A stretch of DNA of 64,000 nucleotides from Loktanella salsilacus (GCF_900114485.1 NZ_FOTF01000002.1:216373-280372), one strand, 5' to 3'. Positions 1 through 9,674 are shown, counted from the first letter of the stretch. Numbers and translations are program-made. The notes: generated by a model from the sequence alone, not told the origin.

Positions 1-438
1 ACAGAGGCAGGCTGCGCCCTATGCATCACATTAGGATCGCCGCATAACCCACTGGCGGAGCTCGAAAAAGATGCCCGCGCCACATGGTTCACAGCCCAAA
101 CCACGCCGCAAGCCGCACGCAAACGCTGGATTGCCGCGATGAAGCCGCGTGGCAGTTTTATCGTCGATGCGGGTGCCGACGCGGCCTTGCATGACGGCAA
201 AAGCCTGCTGCCTGCTGGCGTTGCCAATATCACCGGCACCTTTGATCGGGGCGATCCCGTGGCGATTGTGTCCACCACTGGCGCGCCGCTGGGGCTGGGT
301 TTGACGAACTACAACAGCCATGAGGCCGCGCAAATCAAGGGTCAACGCAGCGCGCAAGCTGCTGAAATCCTTGGGTATAAAGGCCGCGCCGCACTTATTC
401 ACCGCGACGATATGGTACTGCAAGACAGGAGCCACTGA
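1..438 (+). CDS. proB: Glutamate 5-kinase, C-terminal part (cut by window edge)
   Basis: The reading frame is open from the first base and ends at a TGA that shares one base with the proA start. The visible 145 residues cover the end of the kinase domain and the C-terminal PUA domain. They include the ATWFTAQ stretch, the KSLLPAGV segment and the PUA core around GDPVAIV. ProB phosphorylates glutamate in the first step of proline synthesis, and PUA in this family is linked to regulation. The neighbouring proA makes the next enzyme, so an operon is expected. The start and catalytic core lie outside the window. Confidence 0.93.
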   Translation, partial: TEAGCALCITLGSPHNPLAELEKDARATWFTAQTTPQAARKRWIAAMKPRGSFIVDAGADAALHDGKSLLPAGVANITGTFDRGDPVAIVSTTGAPLGLGLTNYNSHEAAQIKGQRSAQAAEILGYKGRAALIHRDDMVLQDRSH

Positions 439-1682
439 TGACCGACACCATGACCGCTATGGGCCGCGCTGCCCGCGCTGCCGCCACGATCCTTGCGACT
501 GCGGCGCCCGAGGCCAAGGCGTTGGCCTTGACTACAGCCGCCGATGCGATCTGGGCGACACGGGCCGATATTCTGGCCGCGAACGCCAAGGACATGGACT
601 TTGGCCGCGAAAAGGGTCTGTCGCCTGCGATGATGGACCGGTTGATGCTGGACGAGGCGCGGGTGCAGGGCATGTGTGACGGATTGCGCGCTGTGGCCGC
701 GCAAGACGATCCGATTGGCGCGGTGATCGACGCCTGGGACCGCCCGAACGGTCTGCACATCGAACGCGTCCGCACGCCGATTGGCGTGATTGGCGTGATT
801 TACGAAAGCCGCCCCAATGTGACCGCCGATGCGGGCGCGCTGTGCCTAAAATCCGGCAATGCCGTGATTCTGCGCGGCGGGTCGGAAAGCCTGCATTCGT
901 CCATTGCGATCCATGCCGCGCTTGTCACGGGCCTGCGCGCCGCCAACTTGCCAGAGGCTGCGATCCAGCTGGTCCCGACCCGCGACCGGGCCGAGGTGAC
1001 GGCGATGCTGCAAGCCGTTGACTATATTGACGTTATCGTGCCGCGTGGCGGCAAGGGGCTGGTCGGGTTGGTCCAACGCGAGGCCCGTGTGCCCGTCTTT
1101 GCCCACCTCGAAGGTATCTGCCACGTCTATGTCGACGCCGCTGCCGATCTGGAAAAATCCCGCGCTGTGGTGGTGAATGCCAAAACCCGGCGGACGGGCA
1201 TTTGCGGCTCTGCCGAATGCCTGCTGATCGACCGCGCCTTTTGGGATAGCCACGGCAGCGTTCTGATCCGCGATCTGATGGCCGCCGGGGTAGAGGTGCA
1301 CGCCGATGGCGACGCCCAGATCGAAGGCACCATTGCCGCCACGGCTGACGATTTCGGGCATGAATTTCTGGACATGATCATCGCGGCCAAGATCGTCGAT
1401 GGCGTGGACGATGCGATCGCCCATATTCGCCGCTATGGATCGAACCACACCGATGCGATCCTGACCGAGGATGACGCCGTGGCAGACAAATTCTTTCGCC
1501 ACCTCGATTCCGCAATCCTGCTGCGCAATGCCTCGACTCAGTTCGCGGATGGGGGAGAATTCGGCATGGGCGCAGAGATCGGGATCGCAACGGGCAAGCT
1601 GCACGCACGCGGCCCTGTCGGGGCCGAGCAGCTGACCAGCTTTAAGTATCTGGTCACCGGCAACGGCACTGTCCGTCCTTAA
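438..1682 (+). CDS. proA: Gamma-glutamyl phosphate reductase
   Basis: The 414-residue length is normal for the family. The enzyme reduces gamma-glutamyl phosphate to glutamate semialdehyde with NADPH in proline synthesis. It has the aldehyde-dehydrogenase fold. The [20 protein letters not shown] segment and the cysteine-bearing TGICGSAE segment (Cys256, the expected catalytic thiol) are both present. The ATG overlaps the proB TGA by one base, which indicates translational coupling. The 3' end overlaps by four bases the end of the convergent chpT gene. Confidence 0.97.
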   Translation: MTDTMTAMGRAARAAATILATAAPEAKALALTTAADAIWATRADILAANAKDMDFGREKGLSPAMMDRLMLDEARVQGMCDGLRAVAAQDDPIGAVIDAWDRPNGLHIERVRTPIGVIGVIYESRPNVTADAGALCLKSGNAVILRGGSESLHSSIAIHAALVTGLRAANLPEAAIQLVPTRDRAEVTAMLQAVDYIDVIVPRGGKGLVGLVQREARVPVFAHLEGICHVYVDAAADLEKSRAVVVNAKTRRTGICGSAECLLIDRAFWDSHGSVLIRDLMAAGVEVHADGDAQIEGTIAATADDFGHEFLDMIIAAKIVDGVDDAIAHIRRYGSNHTDAILTEDDAVADKFFRHLDSAILLRNASTQFADGGEFGMGAEIGIATGKLHARGPVGAEQLTSFKYLVTGNGTVRP

Positions 1683-2278
1683 GCCGATCGAAAACTGACT
1701 GTGATCGACGTTTCAGTCTGATCGATTTGCATCCGGCATCCGGTTTCAAGCATGACCTGCGGCAGCAGCGCAAATTGCACCTGCGCAGGCGATGTTTTGA
1801 CCGGCTGTTGGCGGCCGTTCAGCCCATCCCAAAGGTCGGTATCATAGCGCAGGCGTTCGGCCTGCGCGGTCAGGATCCAGTCGCCCCCATCCCGGCGCAC
1901 CGTGATATCGCCGCCATGGATCATCGCCGTTTCAAAGCACATCATAATCAGGAAACAATTGCGGACATCGGCGCGGCTGGCATCATCTGCCGCCTCCCAC
2001 TGATAACTGATCCGGCCACCAACGGCGATGTCCGACAGCACGCTGATGACTTCGCGCCGCGCGAACCCTTGGCCAGGCGGGGCCGCGCCAAAGGCGACAC
2101 GAAAGAACCGAATGCGGGCGCTGGCGTTCTGCGCCGAATCCCCGATCAGCGCCATTTCCGCGCTGCCAGCCCCCCCGGTCAGCGCCATCAGTTCGACCCC
2201 GTTGTTGATCGCGCCAATGGGGCTGATAAGGTCGTGGCAAATGCGAGAGCCGATCAAGGTGGCCAAATCGTTGGTCAT
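1679..2278 (-). CDS. chpT: Histidine phosphotransferase ChpT
   Basis: The 199-residue protein opens with [20 protein letters not shown], the hallmark helix of the alphaproteobacterial ChpT family. His15 is the phosphorylated residue. The C-terminal half is a degenerate, non-ATP-binding CA-like domain. In related bacteria ChpT passes phosphate from the hybrid kinase CckA to CtrA and CpdR. In Rhodobacterales this relay controls motility, gene transfer agents and quorum-linked traits. cckA and ctrA are not in this window. The gene is convergent with proA and the two stop regions overlap. Confidence 0.88.
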   Translation of the reverse strand: MTNDLATLIGSRICHDLISPIGAINNGVELMALTGGAGSAEMALIGDSAQNASARIRFFRVAFGAAPPGQGFARREVISVLSDIAVGGRISYQWEAADDASRADVRNCFLIMMCFETAMIHGGDITVRRDGGDWILTAQAERLRYDTDLWDGLNGRQQPVKTSPAQVQFALLPQVMLETGCRMQIDQTETSITVSFRSA

Positions 2279-2311
2279 GATACGGCCCTCGCGCTGTTAA
2301 GGAATGTTGCG

Positions 2312-2497
2312 ATGTCAGGTGATATGAATGCCATGCTGGAACCGGGGATGCTGGTGCAGAACCCCAATGCGCCCGATTGGGGCACGGGGCAGGTGCAATC
2401 CAACATCAACGGGCGCATCACCGTTAACTTTCGGGAAGCCGGCAAAGTGGTGATGGATGGATCTAAGGTCATTCTAGTTCCAATTTACCAAGCATAA
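2312..2497 (+). CDS. DUF3553 domain protein
   Basis: This is a 61-residue protein. Its core, LEPGMLVQNPNAPDWGTGQV followed by a SNINGRITVNF strand and a KVVMDG turn, is the DUF3553 pattern. The family folds like a small SH3/CarD-type barrel and its function is unknown. I chose the ATG at 2312 because AAGGA lies eight bases upstream; a second ATG at 2324 would remove four residues. It is divergent from chpT with only about 35 bases between, so the two promoters must be close or overlapping. Confidence 0.8.
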   Translation: MSGDMNAMLEPGMLVQNPNAPDWGTGQVQSNINGRITVNFREAGKVVMDGSKVILVPIYQA

Positions 2498-2638
2498 TCG
2501 CTGACTTACGCTAACAAGGCCGCTGCATCTGTCAATCGCCGTGATTGCAAACTGGACTGAATTGGTTTCCAAATCCTTAACGCTCCCCCTATATCCCGCT
2601 GTAATGGCCGGGACACGCCCGGCGCTGCGGACCGGACG

Positions 2639-3403
2639 ATGACCCAACCCAGCCCAGTGTTTCGCACCCGCCTTGCCGCCTCGGCGCAGGATATCGCTGC
2701 GGCGCAGCGCCTGCGCTATAGCGTTTTTGTGCGCGAACTGGGGGCCTGCGGCGGTCTGATCGACCACGCCGCCCAGACAGAAGCCGACCGCTTTGACCCT
2801 TTCGCGGATCATTTGCTGCTGGAAGATACCGCACAGCCCGGCGCGCCTGTCGTGGGGGCCTATCGCCTGATGTCAGCGGCGCAGGCTGCCGCGGCGGGCG
2901 GCTTTTCCGCGGCGCCAGAGTTTGATCTGACGCCGCTGCTGGCCACCGGGCGTCCTGTGCTAGAACTGGGGCGATCATGCTTGCTGCCCGCGTATCGGGG
3001 CGGGCCGGCGATGATGCATCTGTTTGCGGCGCTGGCGCAAATCGCAGCGGATCGCGGGGATGCGATCATGTTTGGCGTGGCGTCGTTCCACGGCACGGAC
3101 GCAAGAGCACTATCAGCGCCGCTGGCCTATCTGCGCCAGCATCACCTTGCCCCGGCGCATCTGCGCGCGCGGGCGCATGGGCCGGGCGCGGCGGTGATGC
3201 CCGCGCAAGACCCAACCGATCGCAAAGCCGCGCTGCGGGACATTCCGCCGCTGATCAAAGCCTACCTGCGCCTTGGCGGCGTTGTGGGCGAGGGGGCTTG
3301 CGTGGACGCCGCCTTTAACACCGTGGACGTGTGCATGATCCTTGACCCTACGCTGATGACGACAGCCCAACGCGCCCGTGCCGTGCCGGAGCGTATGCGA
3401 TGA
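2639..3403 (+). CDS. olsB: L-ornithine N-alpha-acyltransferase (OlsB family)
   Basis: This 254-residue GNAT-fold protein resembles OlsB, which transfers a 3-hydroxyacyl chain from acyl-ACP to ornithine in the first step of ornithine-lipid synthesis. Family features are the LRYSVFVRELG stretch near residue 25, the VGAYRLM strand and the VLELGRSCLLPAYRGG acyl-carrier loop. The next gene, overlapping by four bases, is an OlsA-type acyltransferase. The pair therefore encodes a whole ornithine-lipid route. This membrane lipid is often raised at low phosphate, but no Pho box was recognised upstream. Confidence 0.88.
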   Translation: MTQPSPVFRTRLAASAQDIAAAQRLRYSVFVRELGACGGLIDHAAQTEADRFDPFADHLLLEDTAQPGAPVVGAYRLMSAAQAAAAGGFSAAPEFDLTPLLATGRPVLELGRSCLLPAYRGGPAMMHLFAALAQIAADRGDAIMFGVASFHGTDARALSAPLAYLRQHHLAPAHLRARAHGPGAAVMPAQDPTDRKAALRDIPPLIKAYLRLGGVVGEGACVDAAFNTVDVCMILDPTLMTTAQRARAVPERMR

Positions 3404-4194
3404 CCTGGCAAGATGCGGACCCGCCCGCGCATGTCCCCCTGACGCCCCGCGCCGTGCTGCGCGTGCTGCGCCGCGCCGTGCCGATGGGCACGCTGGTCTT
3501 TGGCGGGCTCGGGCTGCTGCTGGCCTTGCGCCCGCTTGAGGCGGCATTTCACGGCCCCCGCCGCCCGTGGACGCCACATATCACGCGGGGCGTGTGCCGG
3601 GGCGCGCTGTGGTTCATGGGCCTGCCGCGCATCACGCAGGGCACGCCCATGCCGCAAGGCGGCGCGCTGGTGGCGAACCACATAAGCTGGCTGGATATCT
3701 TTGTGCTGAACGCGGGCGGCTGCGTGGTCTTTGTGTCCAAGGCAGAGGTCGCGAAATGGCCCGGCATCGGCTGGCTGGCCCGCGCCACGGGCACAGTCTT
3801 TGTCACCCGCGACCGCAAGGCGGCGGCGCGGGACGTGGCCCTGCTGACCGCGCGGTTAGAGCTTGGTCAAACGCTGGTCTTCTTCCCAGAGGGCACGTCC
3901 AGTGACGGCGCGCAGGTGCTGCCGTTCAAGCCAGTCCTGTTTGCGCCGCTGATTGCGAAGGGGATGCATGTCCAGCCTGTGACGCTGTCTTATAAGGCGC
4001 CGGACGGCGCTGACCGCCGCGCCTATGGCTGGTGGGGTGATATGGATTTCGCACCGCATCTGTTGGCGACGCTGGCGCTGCCTAGCCAAGGGCAGGTCCG
4101 TGTGACCTATCATCCGCCGCGTGATTTGGCGGCTGGGATGGATCGCAAGGCGCTGGCGCAGGATCTGACCGATCAGGTCAGATCCGCGCTTTAG
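3400..4194 (+). CDS. olsA: Lyso-ornithine lipid / 1-acylglycerol-3-phosphate O-acyltransferase
   Basis: The 264-residue protein has a hydrophobic N-terminal anchor (about residues 25-45). It carries the PlsC acyltransferase motifs NHISWLD (His94, Asp99) and FPEGT (162-166). It should acylate lyso-ornithine lipid at the inner membrane, and in this family activity on lysophosphatidic acid is also known. The ATG overlaps the olsB stop by four bases, which argues for coupled expression and for the OlsA role rather than a general PlsC. Confidence 0.85.
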   Translation: MTWQDADPPAHVPLTPRAVLRVLRRAVPMGTLVFGGLGLLLALRPLEAAFHGPRRPWTPHITRGVCRGALWFMGLPRITQGTPMPQGGALVANHISWLDIFVLNAGGCVVFVSKAEVAKWPGIGWLARATGTVFVTRDRKAAARDVALLTARLELGQTLVFFPEGTSSDGAQVLPFKPVLFAPLIAKGMHVQPVTLSYKAPDGADRRAYGWWGDMDFAPHLLATLALPSQGQVRVTYHPPRDLAAGMDRKALAQDLTDQVRSAL

Positions 4195-4200
4195 GCCCGT

Positions 4201-4824
4201 TCAGGACATCGCGCCGATCATCTGGCGCAGAGTCAGGGCGGGATCGTCGGTGCCCCAAATCTCGTCCCCGATGCCGAAGAAATCGACATGCGGGCTAACG
4301 GCACGGATCAGCTCGATATCCAGCGCGCCTTCTGCAACGACGGGGACTTCGATCATCTTGGACCACCAGTCGAACAGCTCTAGTGTGGCGCGGCTGCCGT
4401 CATCAAGGGCGGTTTCCCCAACGGGGCCAAAGCTGACGTAATCGGCGTTCAATTCACCCGCGGTCATGCCGTCGTGGCGCGATTGGCCGCAGAAGGTGCC
4501 GACGATGGCGTCTTCGCCCAGTTCCTTGCGCACTGCGCGCAGCGACCGCGCGCCGTCCAGCAAGTGCACACCGTCAAGACCGTGGCGGGCGACCATCTGC
4601 ACGTGGCGCTCGATCACCAAGGCGACATCACGCTCTGATGTGACGGCCCGGATCGCATCGGCGGCGCGGCCGATCTTATCCTCGTCCCGGGTTGCCAGCG
4701 ACAGACGCACACAGGCGATCTGCTGCGCATCAAGGCAGGCGGCAAGGCGGGCAGGGTAGGTATCCAGATCAAGCTCTGTCGGGGTGATCAGGTAGAGTTG
4801 TGGCAGGTCGTCAGCGTCGGTCAT
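4201..4824 (-). CDS. Thiamine-phosphate synthase-like protein (ThiE/TenI fold)
   Basis: This is a 207-residue TIM-barrel protein of the ThiE/TenI group. It shows an N-terminal QLYLITP strand, a DVALVIERHVQMVARHGLDGVHL region and a YVSFGPVGET loop near the expected phosphate-binding site. The usual ThiE sequence is only partly kept, so the reaction (joining the pyrimidine and thiazole phosphates to thiamine phosphate) is inferred. I chose the ATG at 4824; an ATG three codons earlier is possible. It ends six bases from convergent olsA, with no terminator seen between them. Confidence 0.62.
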   Translation of the reverse strand: MTDADDLPQLYLITPTELDLDTYPARLAACLDAQQIACVRLSLATRDEDKIGRAADAIRAVTSERDVALVIERHVQMVARHGLDGVHLLDGARSLRAVRKELGEDAIVGTFCGQSRHDGMTAGELNADYVSFGPVGETALDDGSRATLELFDWWSKMIEVPVVAEGALDIELIRAVSPHVDFFGIGDEIWGTDDPALTLRQMIGAMS

Positions 4825-4980
4825 AGCAGGCATCCGGGTATGAAGGTTGCCGCGTTCTAACGCTCTTTGCGCGGCTTGGCTACGTCGCGGTTGCCTGCGC
4901 GGTGAAATCACGGGGGCGGCTTGCTTGTCTTGGCCGCGCGAGCGGCTTATCAGACCCGGATCACTTTTCCGGAGCGCTTC

Positions 4981-5718
4981 ATGCCCAGCACCACGCCCCA
5001 ACCCGCCTTTGTCCTGATCCGCCCGCAAATGGGCGAGAATATCGGCGCCGCCGCCCGCGCGATGTGGAATTTCGGGCTGGACCGGATGCGTATCACCGCG
5101 CCGCGCGATGGCTGGCCAAACCAACGCGCCGTCGCCATGGCGTCCGGCGCGGGCCGTCTGCTGGACGAGGCGCAATTGTTCGATACCACGGCGGATGCGC
5201 TGGCCGATTGCCACTATACCTATGCCACCACTGCGCGCCCGCGTGAGTTGACCAAGCCTGTTTTGACGCCAGAAGAGGCGATGGCTGACGCCGCCGCCCG
5301 CATCGCCCGCGGCGAAAAGGTCGCGGTGATGTTCGGGCCAGAGCGGGCCGGGCTCGAAAACGACGACGTCGCGCAGGCAAATGCCATTATCTCGGTCCCG
5401 GTGAACCCGCAGTTTGCGTCCCTGAACCTTGGCCAATGCGTGTTGTTGACGGCCTATGAATGGCAGCGTTGCCAAGGATCAGGATTGCGCGAAGCCTTTG
5501 GCCAGCCCGAATTGGCCGAGACGATTGAAGTGCAAAAACTTGCCGAGCATTATGAAGACACGCTGGAAAAGGCGGGGTTCTTTTACCCAGAGCACAAGGC
5601 AGACAGCATGAAGCTGAACCTGCGTAATCTGTGGAGCCGGATGCCAATGACCAGCCACGACGTGCGCATGATGCACGGGATGATGCGGCAGATGGTGCGC
5701 TGGCGGGATAAGGATTGA
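4981..5718 (+). CDS. trmJ: tRNA (cytidine/uridine-2'-O-)-methyltransferase, TrmJ type
   Basis: This is a 245-residue SPOUT methyltransferase. The FVLIRPQMGENIGAAARAM opening, the MFGPERAGLENDDV loop and the VPVNPQFASLNLGQ knot region are characteristic of TrmJ-type enzymes, which methylate the ribose at position 32 of tRNA with S-adenosylmethionine. The ATG at 4981 is preceded by a GGAG sequence at good spacing. It is divergent from the ThiE-like gene, and a copy of the window's intergenic hairpin/T-tract repeat follows 28 bases after the stop in terminator orientation. Confidence 0.9.
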   Translation: MPSTTPQPAFVLIRPQMGENIGAAARAMWNFGLDRMRITAPRDGWPNQRAVAMASGAGRLLDEAQLFDTTADALADCHYTYATTARPRELTKPVLTPEEAMADAAARIARGEKVAVMFGPERAGLENDDVAQANAIISVPVNPQFASLNLGQCVLLTAYEWQRCQGSGLREAFGQPELAETIEVQKLAEHYEDTLEKAGFFYPEHKADSMKLNLRNLWSRMPMTSHDVRMMHGMMRQMVRWRDKD

Positions 5719-5745
5719 GCGGAACAGCTTGGGGCCGGGGCAGGT

Positions 5746-5777
5746 GCCTCCGGCGGGAGTATTTTTGGCAAGATGAA
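5746..5777 (+). repeat. Intergenic hairpin/T-tract repeat, copy A
   Basis: This 32-base unit begins GCCTCCGGCGGGAGTATTTT and ends in GGCAAGATGAA. CTCC and GGAG can pair across GGCG and are followed by a T-tract, so in this orientation it may end trmJ transcription. Related copies lie near 8491, 15115, 16108, 26108, 26187 and 37717. Confidence 0.75.
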
Positions 5778-5866
5778 TGCCGGCGGTCCGCTTCCGGGTG
5801 CGTTGTAAGCAAGGTACGATGATGCAGGGGCTTGCGCTTTGCGCGGGCCTTGCGTAGCAGGCCTGC

Positions 5867-7678
5867 ATGGCACGCGCACCCCTTTTACAGCTCTCCGAGA
5901 TCTCGCTTACGTTTGGCGGCGATCCTATTTTTGAAAACCTGTCCATGGTGGTTCAGCCAGGTGACCGGGTGGCCCTTGTGGGTCGCAACGGCTCTGGCAA
6001 ATCGACCTTGATGAAGATCATGGCCGGCCTGATCGAGGCGGATTCGGGGGCGCGCACCGCGGCCCCTGGGGTCAGCGTCGGTTACATGGAACAGGACCCC
6101 ACGATGGAAGGGTTCGAGACGCTTGGCGACTACGCCGCGTCTGGCCTTGATATCGACGAGGCCTACCGTGTTGAGATGGTGGCCGAGGGGCTGAAGTTTA
6201 ACCCTCAAGGTCTGGTTGCGACCGCATCGGGGGGCGAAAAGCGCCGCGCAGCGCTGGCGAAACTGATGGCTGAAGCGCCAGAGCTGATGCTGCTGGACGA
6301 GCCGACGAACCACCTTGATATCGAAGCAATTGCCTGGCTAGAGGCCGAGCTGAAGTCCACCAAGGCCGGTTATGTTCTGATTTCCCACGACCGGGCGTTT
6401 CTGCGCAATCTGACGCGCGCGACGCTGTGGGTCGACCGGGGCGAGGTCCGCCGCGCCGAGGAAGGTTTCGACGGCTTTGAGGCGTGGCGCGACCGGATCT
6501 GGGAAGAAGAAGACCAGCAGCGCCATAAGCTGAACCGCAAGATCAAAGCCGAGGCGCGTTGGGCGGTCGAGGGCATCTCTGCCCGGCGCAAGCGTAACCA
6601 AGGCCGCGTGCGGGCACTGCAGGACCTGCGCGCCGAACGTGCGGGCCAGATCCAGCGCCAAGGCGCGGCTGCGATGGCGTTCGAGGGTGGATCGACGTCT
6701 GGCAAGAAGGTGGTCGAGGCGTTTGGTCTGTTCAAATCTTTCGGCGAAAAGCCGATTGTGCAGGGGCTTGATCTGACCGTCCAGCGCGGCGACCGGATTG
6801 CCTTTGTCGGCCCGAACGGCGTTGGAAAAACCACGCTGATCAAGATGTTGCTGGGCCAGGTTGAGCCGGACGAGGGCACAGTCAAACTGGGCACCAATCT
6901 GGAAATCGCGCTGTTCGATCAGACGCGTGCGCAGCTTGATCCCGATATGACGCTTTGGGACAACCTTGTGAACGATCCAGAGATGGGCGTCAGCGGCAAG
7001 GCCGACCAGATCATGGTGCGCGGCATTCCCAAGCATGTCGTTGGCTACCTCAAGGAATTCCTGTTTGACGAAGCGCAGGCCCGCGCCCCGGTGCGTGCCC
7101 TGTCGGGCGGCGAAAAGGCGCGTCTGCTGCTGGCGCGGTTGATGGCGAAGCCCAGCAACCTGCTGATCCTTGACGAGCCGACCAACGATTTGGACATCGA
7201 AACGCTGGACCTGTTGCAGGACCTGCTGGGCGAATACGACGGCACCGTGCTGCTGGTCAGCCACGACCGCGACTTCCTTGACCGCACCGCGACCACGACT
7301 GTGGCGATGGAAGGCGACGGGCAGGCGACAGTCTATGCCGGCGGCTGGACCGACTATCAGAACCAGCGCGGCGACCGGATCAAGGCGGCGTCTTCTGTCG
7401 GCAAGCAGTTGTCGAAGTCGGGCAAGCAGCCGCAGGCTGTCGCGCGCAAGACTGGCCTGTCCTTCACCGAAAAGCACCGTCTGGAAGAGCTGCCCGGCGT
7501 GATTGCCCGGCTCGAGGCCGAGATTGCCAAGCTGGAAACGCTAATGTCCGATCCTGATCTGTTCACACAGAACCCGGTCAAGTTCGAAAAAGCGACCGAC
7601 GCGCTGACCGACCGCCATTCCAAGCTGGAAGAGGTCGAGGCCGAATGGCTGGCGCTAGAAGAAAAAGCCGCAAGCTAA
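5867..7678 (+). CDS. uup: ABC-F ATPase, Uup-like
   Basis: This is a 603-residue soluble protein with two ABC domains and no membrane segments. The first Walker A is GRNGSGKS (39-46), the second GPNGVGKTT (about 314-322). Signature motifs SGGEKRR and SGGEKAR and Walker B segments LLDEPTNHLD and ILDEPTNDLD are all intact. The linker carries ISARRKRNQGRVRAL, typical of Uup, and a charged coiled-coil C-terminal tail follows from about residue 530. Uup-type proteins act on ribosomes or DNA structures rather than in transport. The call to Uup rather than another ABC-F subfamily rests on the linker and tail. Confidence 0.9.
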   Translation: MARAPLLQLSEISLTFGGDPIFENLSMVVQPGDRVALVGRNGSGKSTLMKIMAGLIEADSGARTAAPGVSVGYMEQDPTMEGFETLGDYAASGLDIDEAYRVEMVAEGLKFNPQGLVATASGGEKRRAALAKLMAEAPELMLLDEPTNHLDIEAIAWLEAELKSTKAGYVLISHDRAFLRNLTRATLWVDRGEVRRAEEGFDGFEAWRDRIWEEEDQQRHKLNRKIKAEARWAVEGISARRKRNQGRVRALQDLRAERAGQIQRQGAAAMAFEGGSTSGKKVVEAFGLFKSFGEKPIVQGLDLTVQRGDRIAFVGPNGVGKTTLIKMLLGQVEPDEGTVKLGTNLEIALFDQTRAQLDPDMTLWDNLVNDPEMGVSGKADQIMVRGIPKHVVGYLKEFLFDEAQARAPVRALSGGEKARLLLARLMAKPSNLLILDEPTNDLDIETLDLLQDLLGEYDGTVLLVSHDRDFLDRTATTTVAMEGDGQATVYAGGWTDYQNQRGDRIKAASSVGKQLSKSGKQPQAVARKTGLSFTEKHRLEELPGVIARLEAEIAKLETLMSDPDLFTQNPVKFEKATDALTDRHSKLEEVEAEWLALEEKAAS

Positions 7679-7684
7679 ATGGCG

Positions 7685-7709
7685 CGCGCGCAGGGTTTGC
7701 CTGCGCGCG
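7685..7709 (+). terminator. Strong hairpin after the ABC-F gene
   Basis: CGCGCGCAGG (7685-7694) pairs perfectly with CCTGCGCGCG (7700-7709) across a five-base loop, starting six bases after the stop codon. No T-tract follows, so it may be a 3'-end stabiliser or a weak terminator. Confidence 0.45.
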
Positions 7710-7790
7710 GCCTTGGCCTAGATGTTGCAAAAGCCCGGCACCCGCTTGAAATCCAAGCGAAACCGCAGGCCAAAAGCATGGAGCGCCAAG

Positions 7791-8489
7791 ATGTCTGATC
7801 CCACTGCCACCAAGTTGATCGTCTTTGACGTCAATGAAACGCTGCTGGACATCACCACGCTCGCGCCGCTTTTCGCGCGGCTGTTTGGTCGGACAGGGGT
7901 GCTGCGCGAATGGTTTCCCGAACTGATCCTATATTCGCAGGCCCTGACCCTGTCTGGCCGCTACGCGCCCTTTGGCGCGCTTGCTGGCAGCACGCTACGG
8001 ATGGTCGGCGCGAACCATGACGTGGCCATCACGGACGACGATATCGCAGAGCTTAAGTCGCTGATCACTGCGATGCCCGCCTATCCCGATGTGGCCCCCG
8101 CGCTGACAAAACTGCAAAGCGCCGGGTTTACGCTGGTGACGCTGACGAACTCTGCGCCATCGCCGTCGCCAACACCGCTGGAAAAAGCGGGGATCAACCA
8201 CTTCTTTGACCGCAATTTCAGCATTGCCGACCTCAACGTCTACAAGCCGCACCCCAAGACCTATGACATGGTCGCGCAGGCCTACGGGGTGGAGCCGCAA
8301 CACATGTGCATGGTGGCCTGCCATCTGTGGGATATTATCGGCGCGCAAGCGTTTGGCTGCAGCGGTGCCTTTATCGCGCGCCCGCACAACAGCACGCTTG
8401 ATGTGCCAGACATGCCGCAACCCGATTGCATCGCGCAAAGTCTCGGCGAGCTCGCCGATCAAATCATCGCAGCGCACCAAGCGACTTAA
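7791..8489 (+). CDS. Haloacid dehalogenase type II (HAD superfamily)
   Basis: The 232-residue protein starts at an ATG with GGAG upstream. HAD motif I is FDVNETLLD, with the first Asp as predicted nucleophile. Motif II is VTLTNSAPSPS, and motif III is the lysine in YKPHPKTYDMV. The all-helical cap between motifs I and II and the length fit type II (S)-2-haloacid dehalogenases and close relatives. Many such genes have no proven dehalogenase activity, so the substrate is unknown. The usual acidic residues of motif IV seem replaced by VACHLWDIIGA, common in this subfamily. Confidence 0.8.
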   Translation: MSDPTATKLIVFDVNETLLDITTLAPLFARLFGRTGVLREWFPELILYSQALTLSGRYAPFGALAGSTLRMVGANHDVAITDDDIAELKSLITAMPAYPDVAPALTKLQSAGFTLVTLTNSAPSPSPTPLEKAGINHFFDRNFSIADLNVYKPHPKTYDMVAQAYGVEPQHMCMVACHLWDIIGAQAFGCSGAFIARPHNSTLDVPDMPQPDCIAQSLGELADQIIAAHQAT

Positions 8490-8490
8490 C

Positions 8491-8591
8491 CGGGTCCGCT
8501 TTCTTCTGGTCAAAAATACCTCGGGGGTGTGGGGGCAGCGCCCCCACGGATCGGCTGGCGTAGCCGGCCGATCCCCCAAGGCCTGGACCCA
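8491..8591 (-). terminator. Repeat copy F plus two GC hairpins (likely terminator)
   Basis: Bases 8491-8528 match exactly the 38-base unit at 15115-15152. Beside it are two hairpins, GTGGGGGC/GCCCCCAC near 8527-8547 and GGATCGGC/GCCGATCC further right. Read leftward these stems are followed by GAGGTATTTTTG, so they probably end the ferric-binding-protein transcript between two convergent genes. Confidence 0.65.
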
Positions 8592-9596
8592 TTACCCGTC
8601 GAAGTTCACTTCTTCCATGATCCGCAGTGCGGCGGCACGGTGGCCAGCCACTTCGGTCAGGTCGATGTCATCGACGTCGTAGGTGCCCCAGCTGGCCACG
8701 AGGTCGGACAGCGGCGCGCCGTCCAGCACGGGGTATTCGTTGTTCACGTCGGCATAGATTTCCTGCGCCTCGGCGGACACCAGAAACTCCATCAACTGCT
8801 GCGCTTCGGCTTTGTTCGGCGCGCTTTTCGTCATCGCGATGCCAGAGATGTTCACATGCGTGCCGCCGTCCGCAAACGTCGGAAAGCGAATGCTGACGCT
8901 TTCCGCCCAAGGGATCTGCTCTGGATCGGCCAGCATTTGCCCCATGTAATAGGTATTACCGAGCGAGATGTCGCATTCACCAGCCCAGATCGATTTCACC
9001 TGAGAGCGATCATTGCCTTCGGGCTTTTTCGCCAGATTGTCCTTCAGACCCTGCGCCCAGACCTTGGCTTCAGCCTCGCCGTGGTGGGCGATATAGGCGG
9101 ACAGCAGCGCAAGGTTATAGTCGTGCAGGCCAGAGCGGGTGCACAGACGGCCCTTCCACTTGGGGTCGGCAAGGTCTTCGTAGGTCGTGATTTCGCCTTC
9201 CGCGACGCGGTCCTTGCTGGCATAAACGATGCGGGCGCGGGTGGTCAGGGCGAACCACGAGTTGTCGGCGGCGCGCAGGTTGGCGGGGATGGCGGCGTTC
9301 AGAATCTCGCTTTCGACCGGTTGCACGGTGCCAGAGTCCACAACGCGCTGCATGTTGGCGATATCGACAGTCATCACCAGATCGGCAGGGCTGCGCGCGC
9401 CTTCGGCCTTCAGCCGTTCGATCAGCGCATCGTTCACAAACGCTAGGTTCACCGCAATGCCGGTGTCAGCGGTGAAGGCGTCCATCACCGGCTGGATCAG
9501 CTCTGGCTGGCGCGTGGTATAGATGTTGACGTCAGCCAAGGCGGGCAGGGCGCAGGCGCTGGCAGCAGTGGCCAGAAGGATGGTGCGAAGGGTCAT
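8592..9596 (-). CDS. Ferric-iron ABC transporter substrate-binding protein
   Basis: This is a 334-residue periplasmic protein. A signal peptide (MTLRTILLATAASACALPALA) would be cleaved after ALA. The mature part begins VNIYTTRQPE and shows WKGRLCTRSG and the GNTYYMG segment with paired tyrosines. That pattern fits the FbpA/FutA/AfuA class, which binds ferric ion through tyrosines and hands it to an inner-membrane permease. The ATG at 9596 has GGAG upstream; the TTG at 9608 is less likely. No permease or ATPase gene is adjacent, so its transporter partner must lie elsewhere. Confidence 0.86.
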   Translation of the reverse strand: MTLRTILLATAASACALPALADVNIYTTRQPELIQPVMDAFTADTGIAVNLAFVNDALIERLKAEGARSPADLVMTVDIANMQRVVDSGTVQPVESEILNAAIPANLRAADNSWFALTTRARIVYASKDRVAEGEITTYEDLADPKWKGRLCTRSGLHDYNLALLSAYIAHHGEAEAKVWAQGLKDNLAKKPEGNDRSQVKSIWAGECDISLGNTYYMGQMLADPEQIPWAESVSIRFPTFADGGTHVNISGIAMTKSAPNKAEAQQLMEFLVSAEAQEIYADVNNEYPVLDGAPLSDLVASWGTYDVDDIDLTEVAGHRAAALRIMEEVNFDG

Positions 9597-9674
9597 CGTG
9601 CTCTCCAATTTCAGTTAAGCACCGTAAACCCGACTCTTTTGCTTTGGTCAATACCTGTCTGAATTAGTCAGGCA

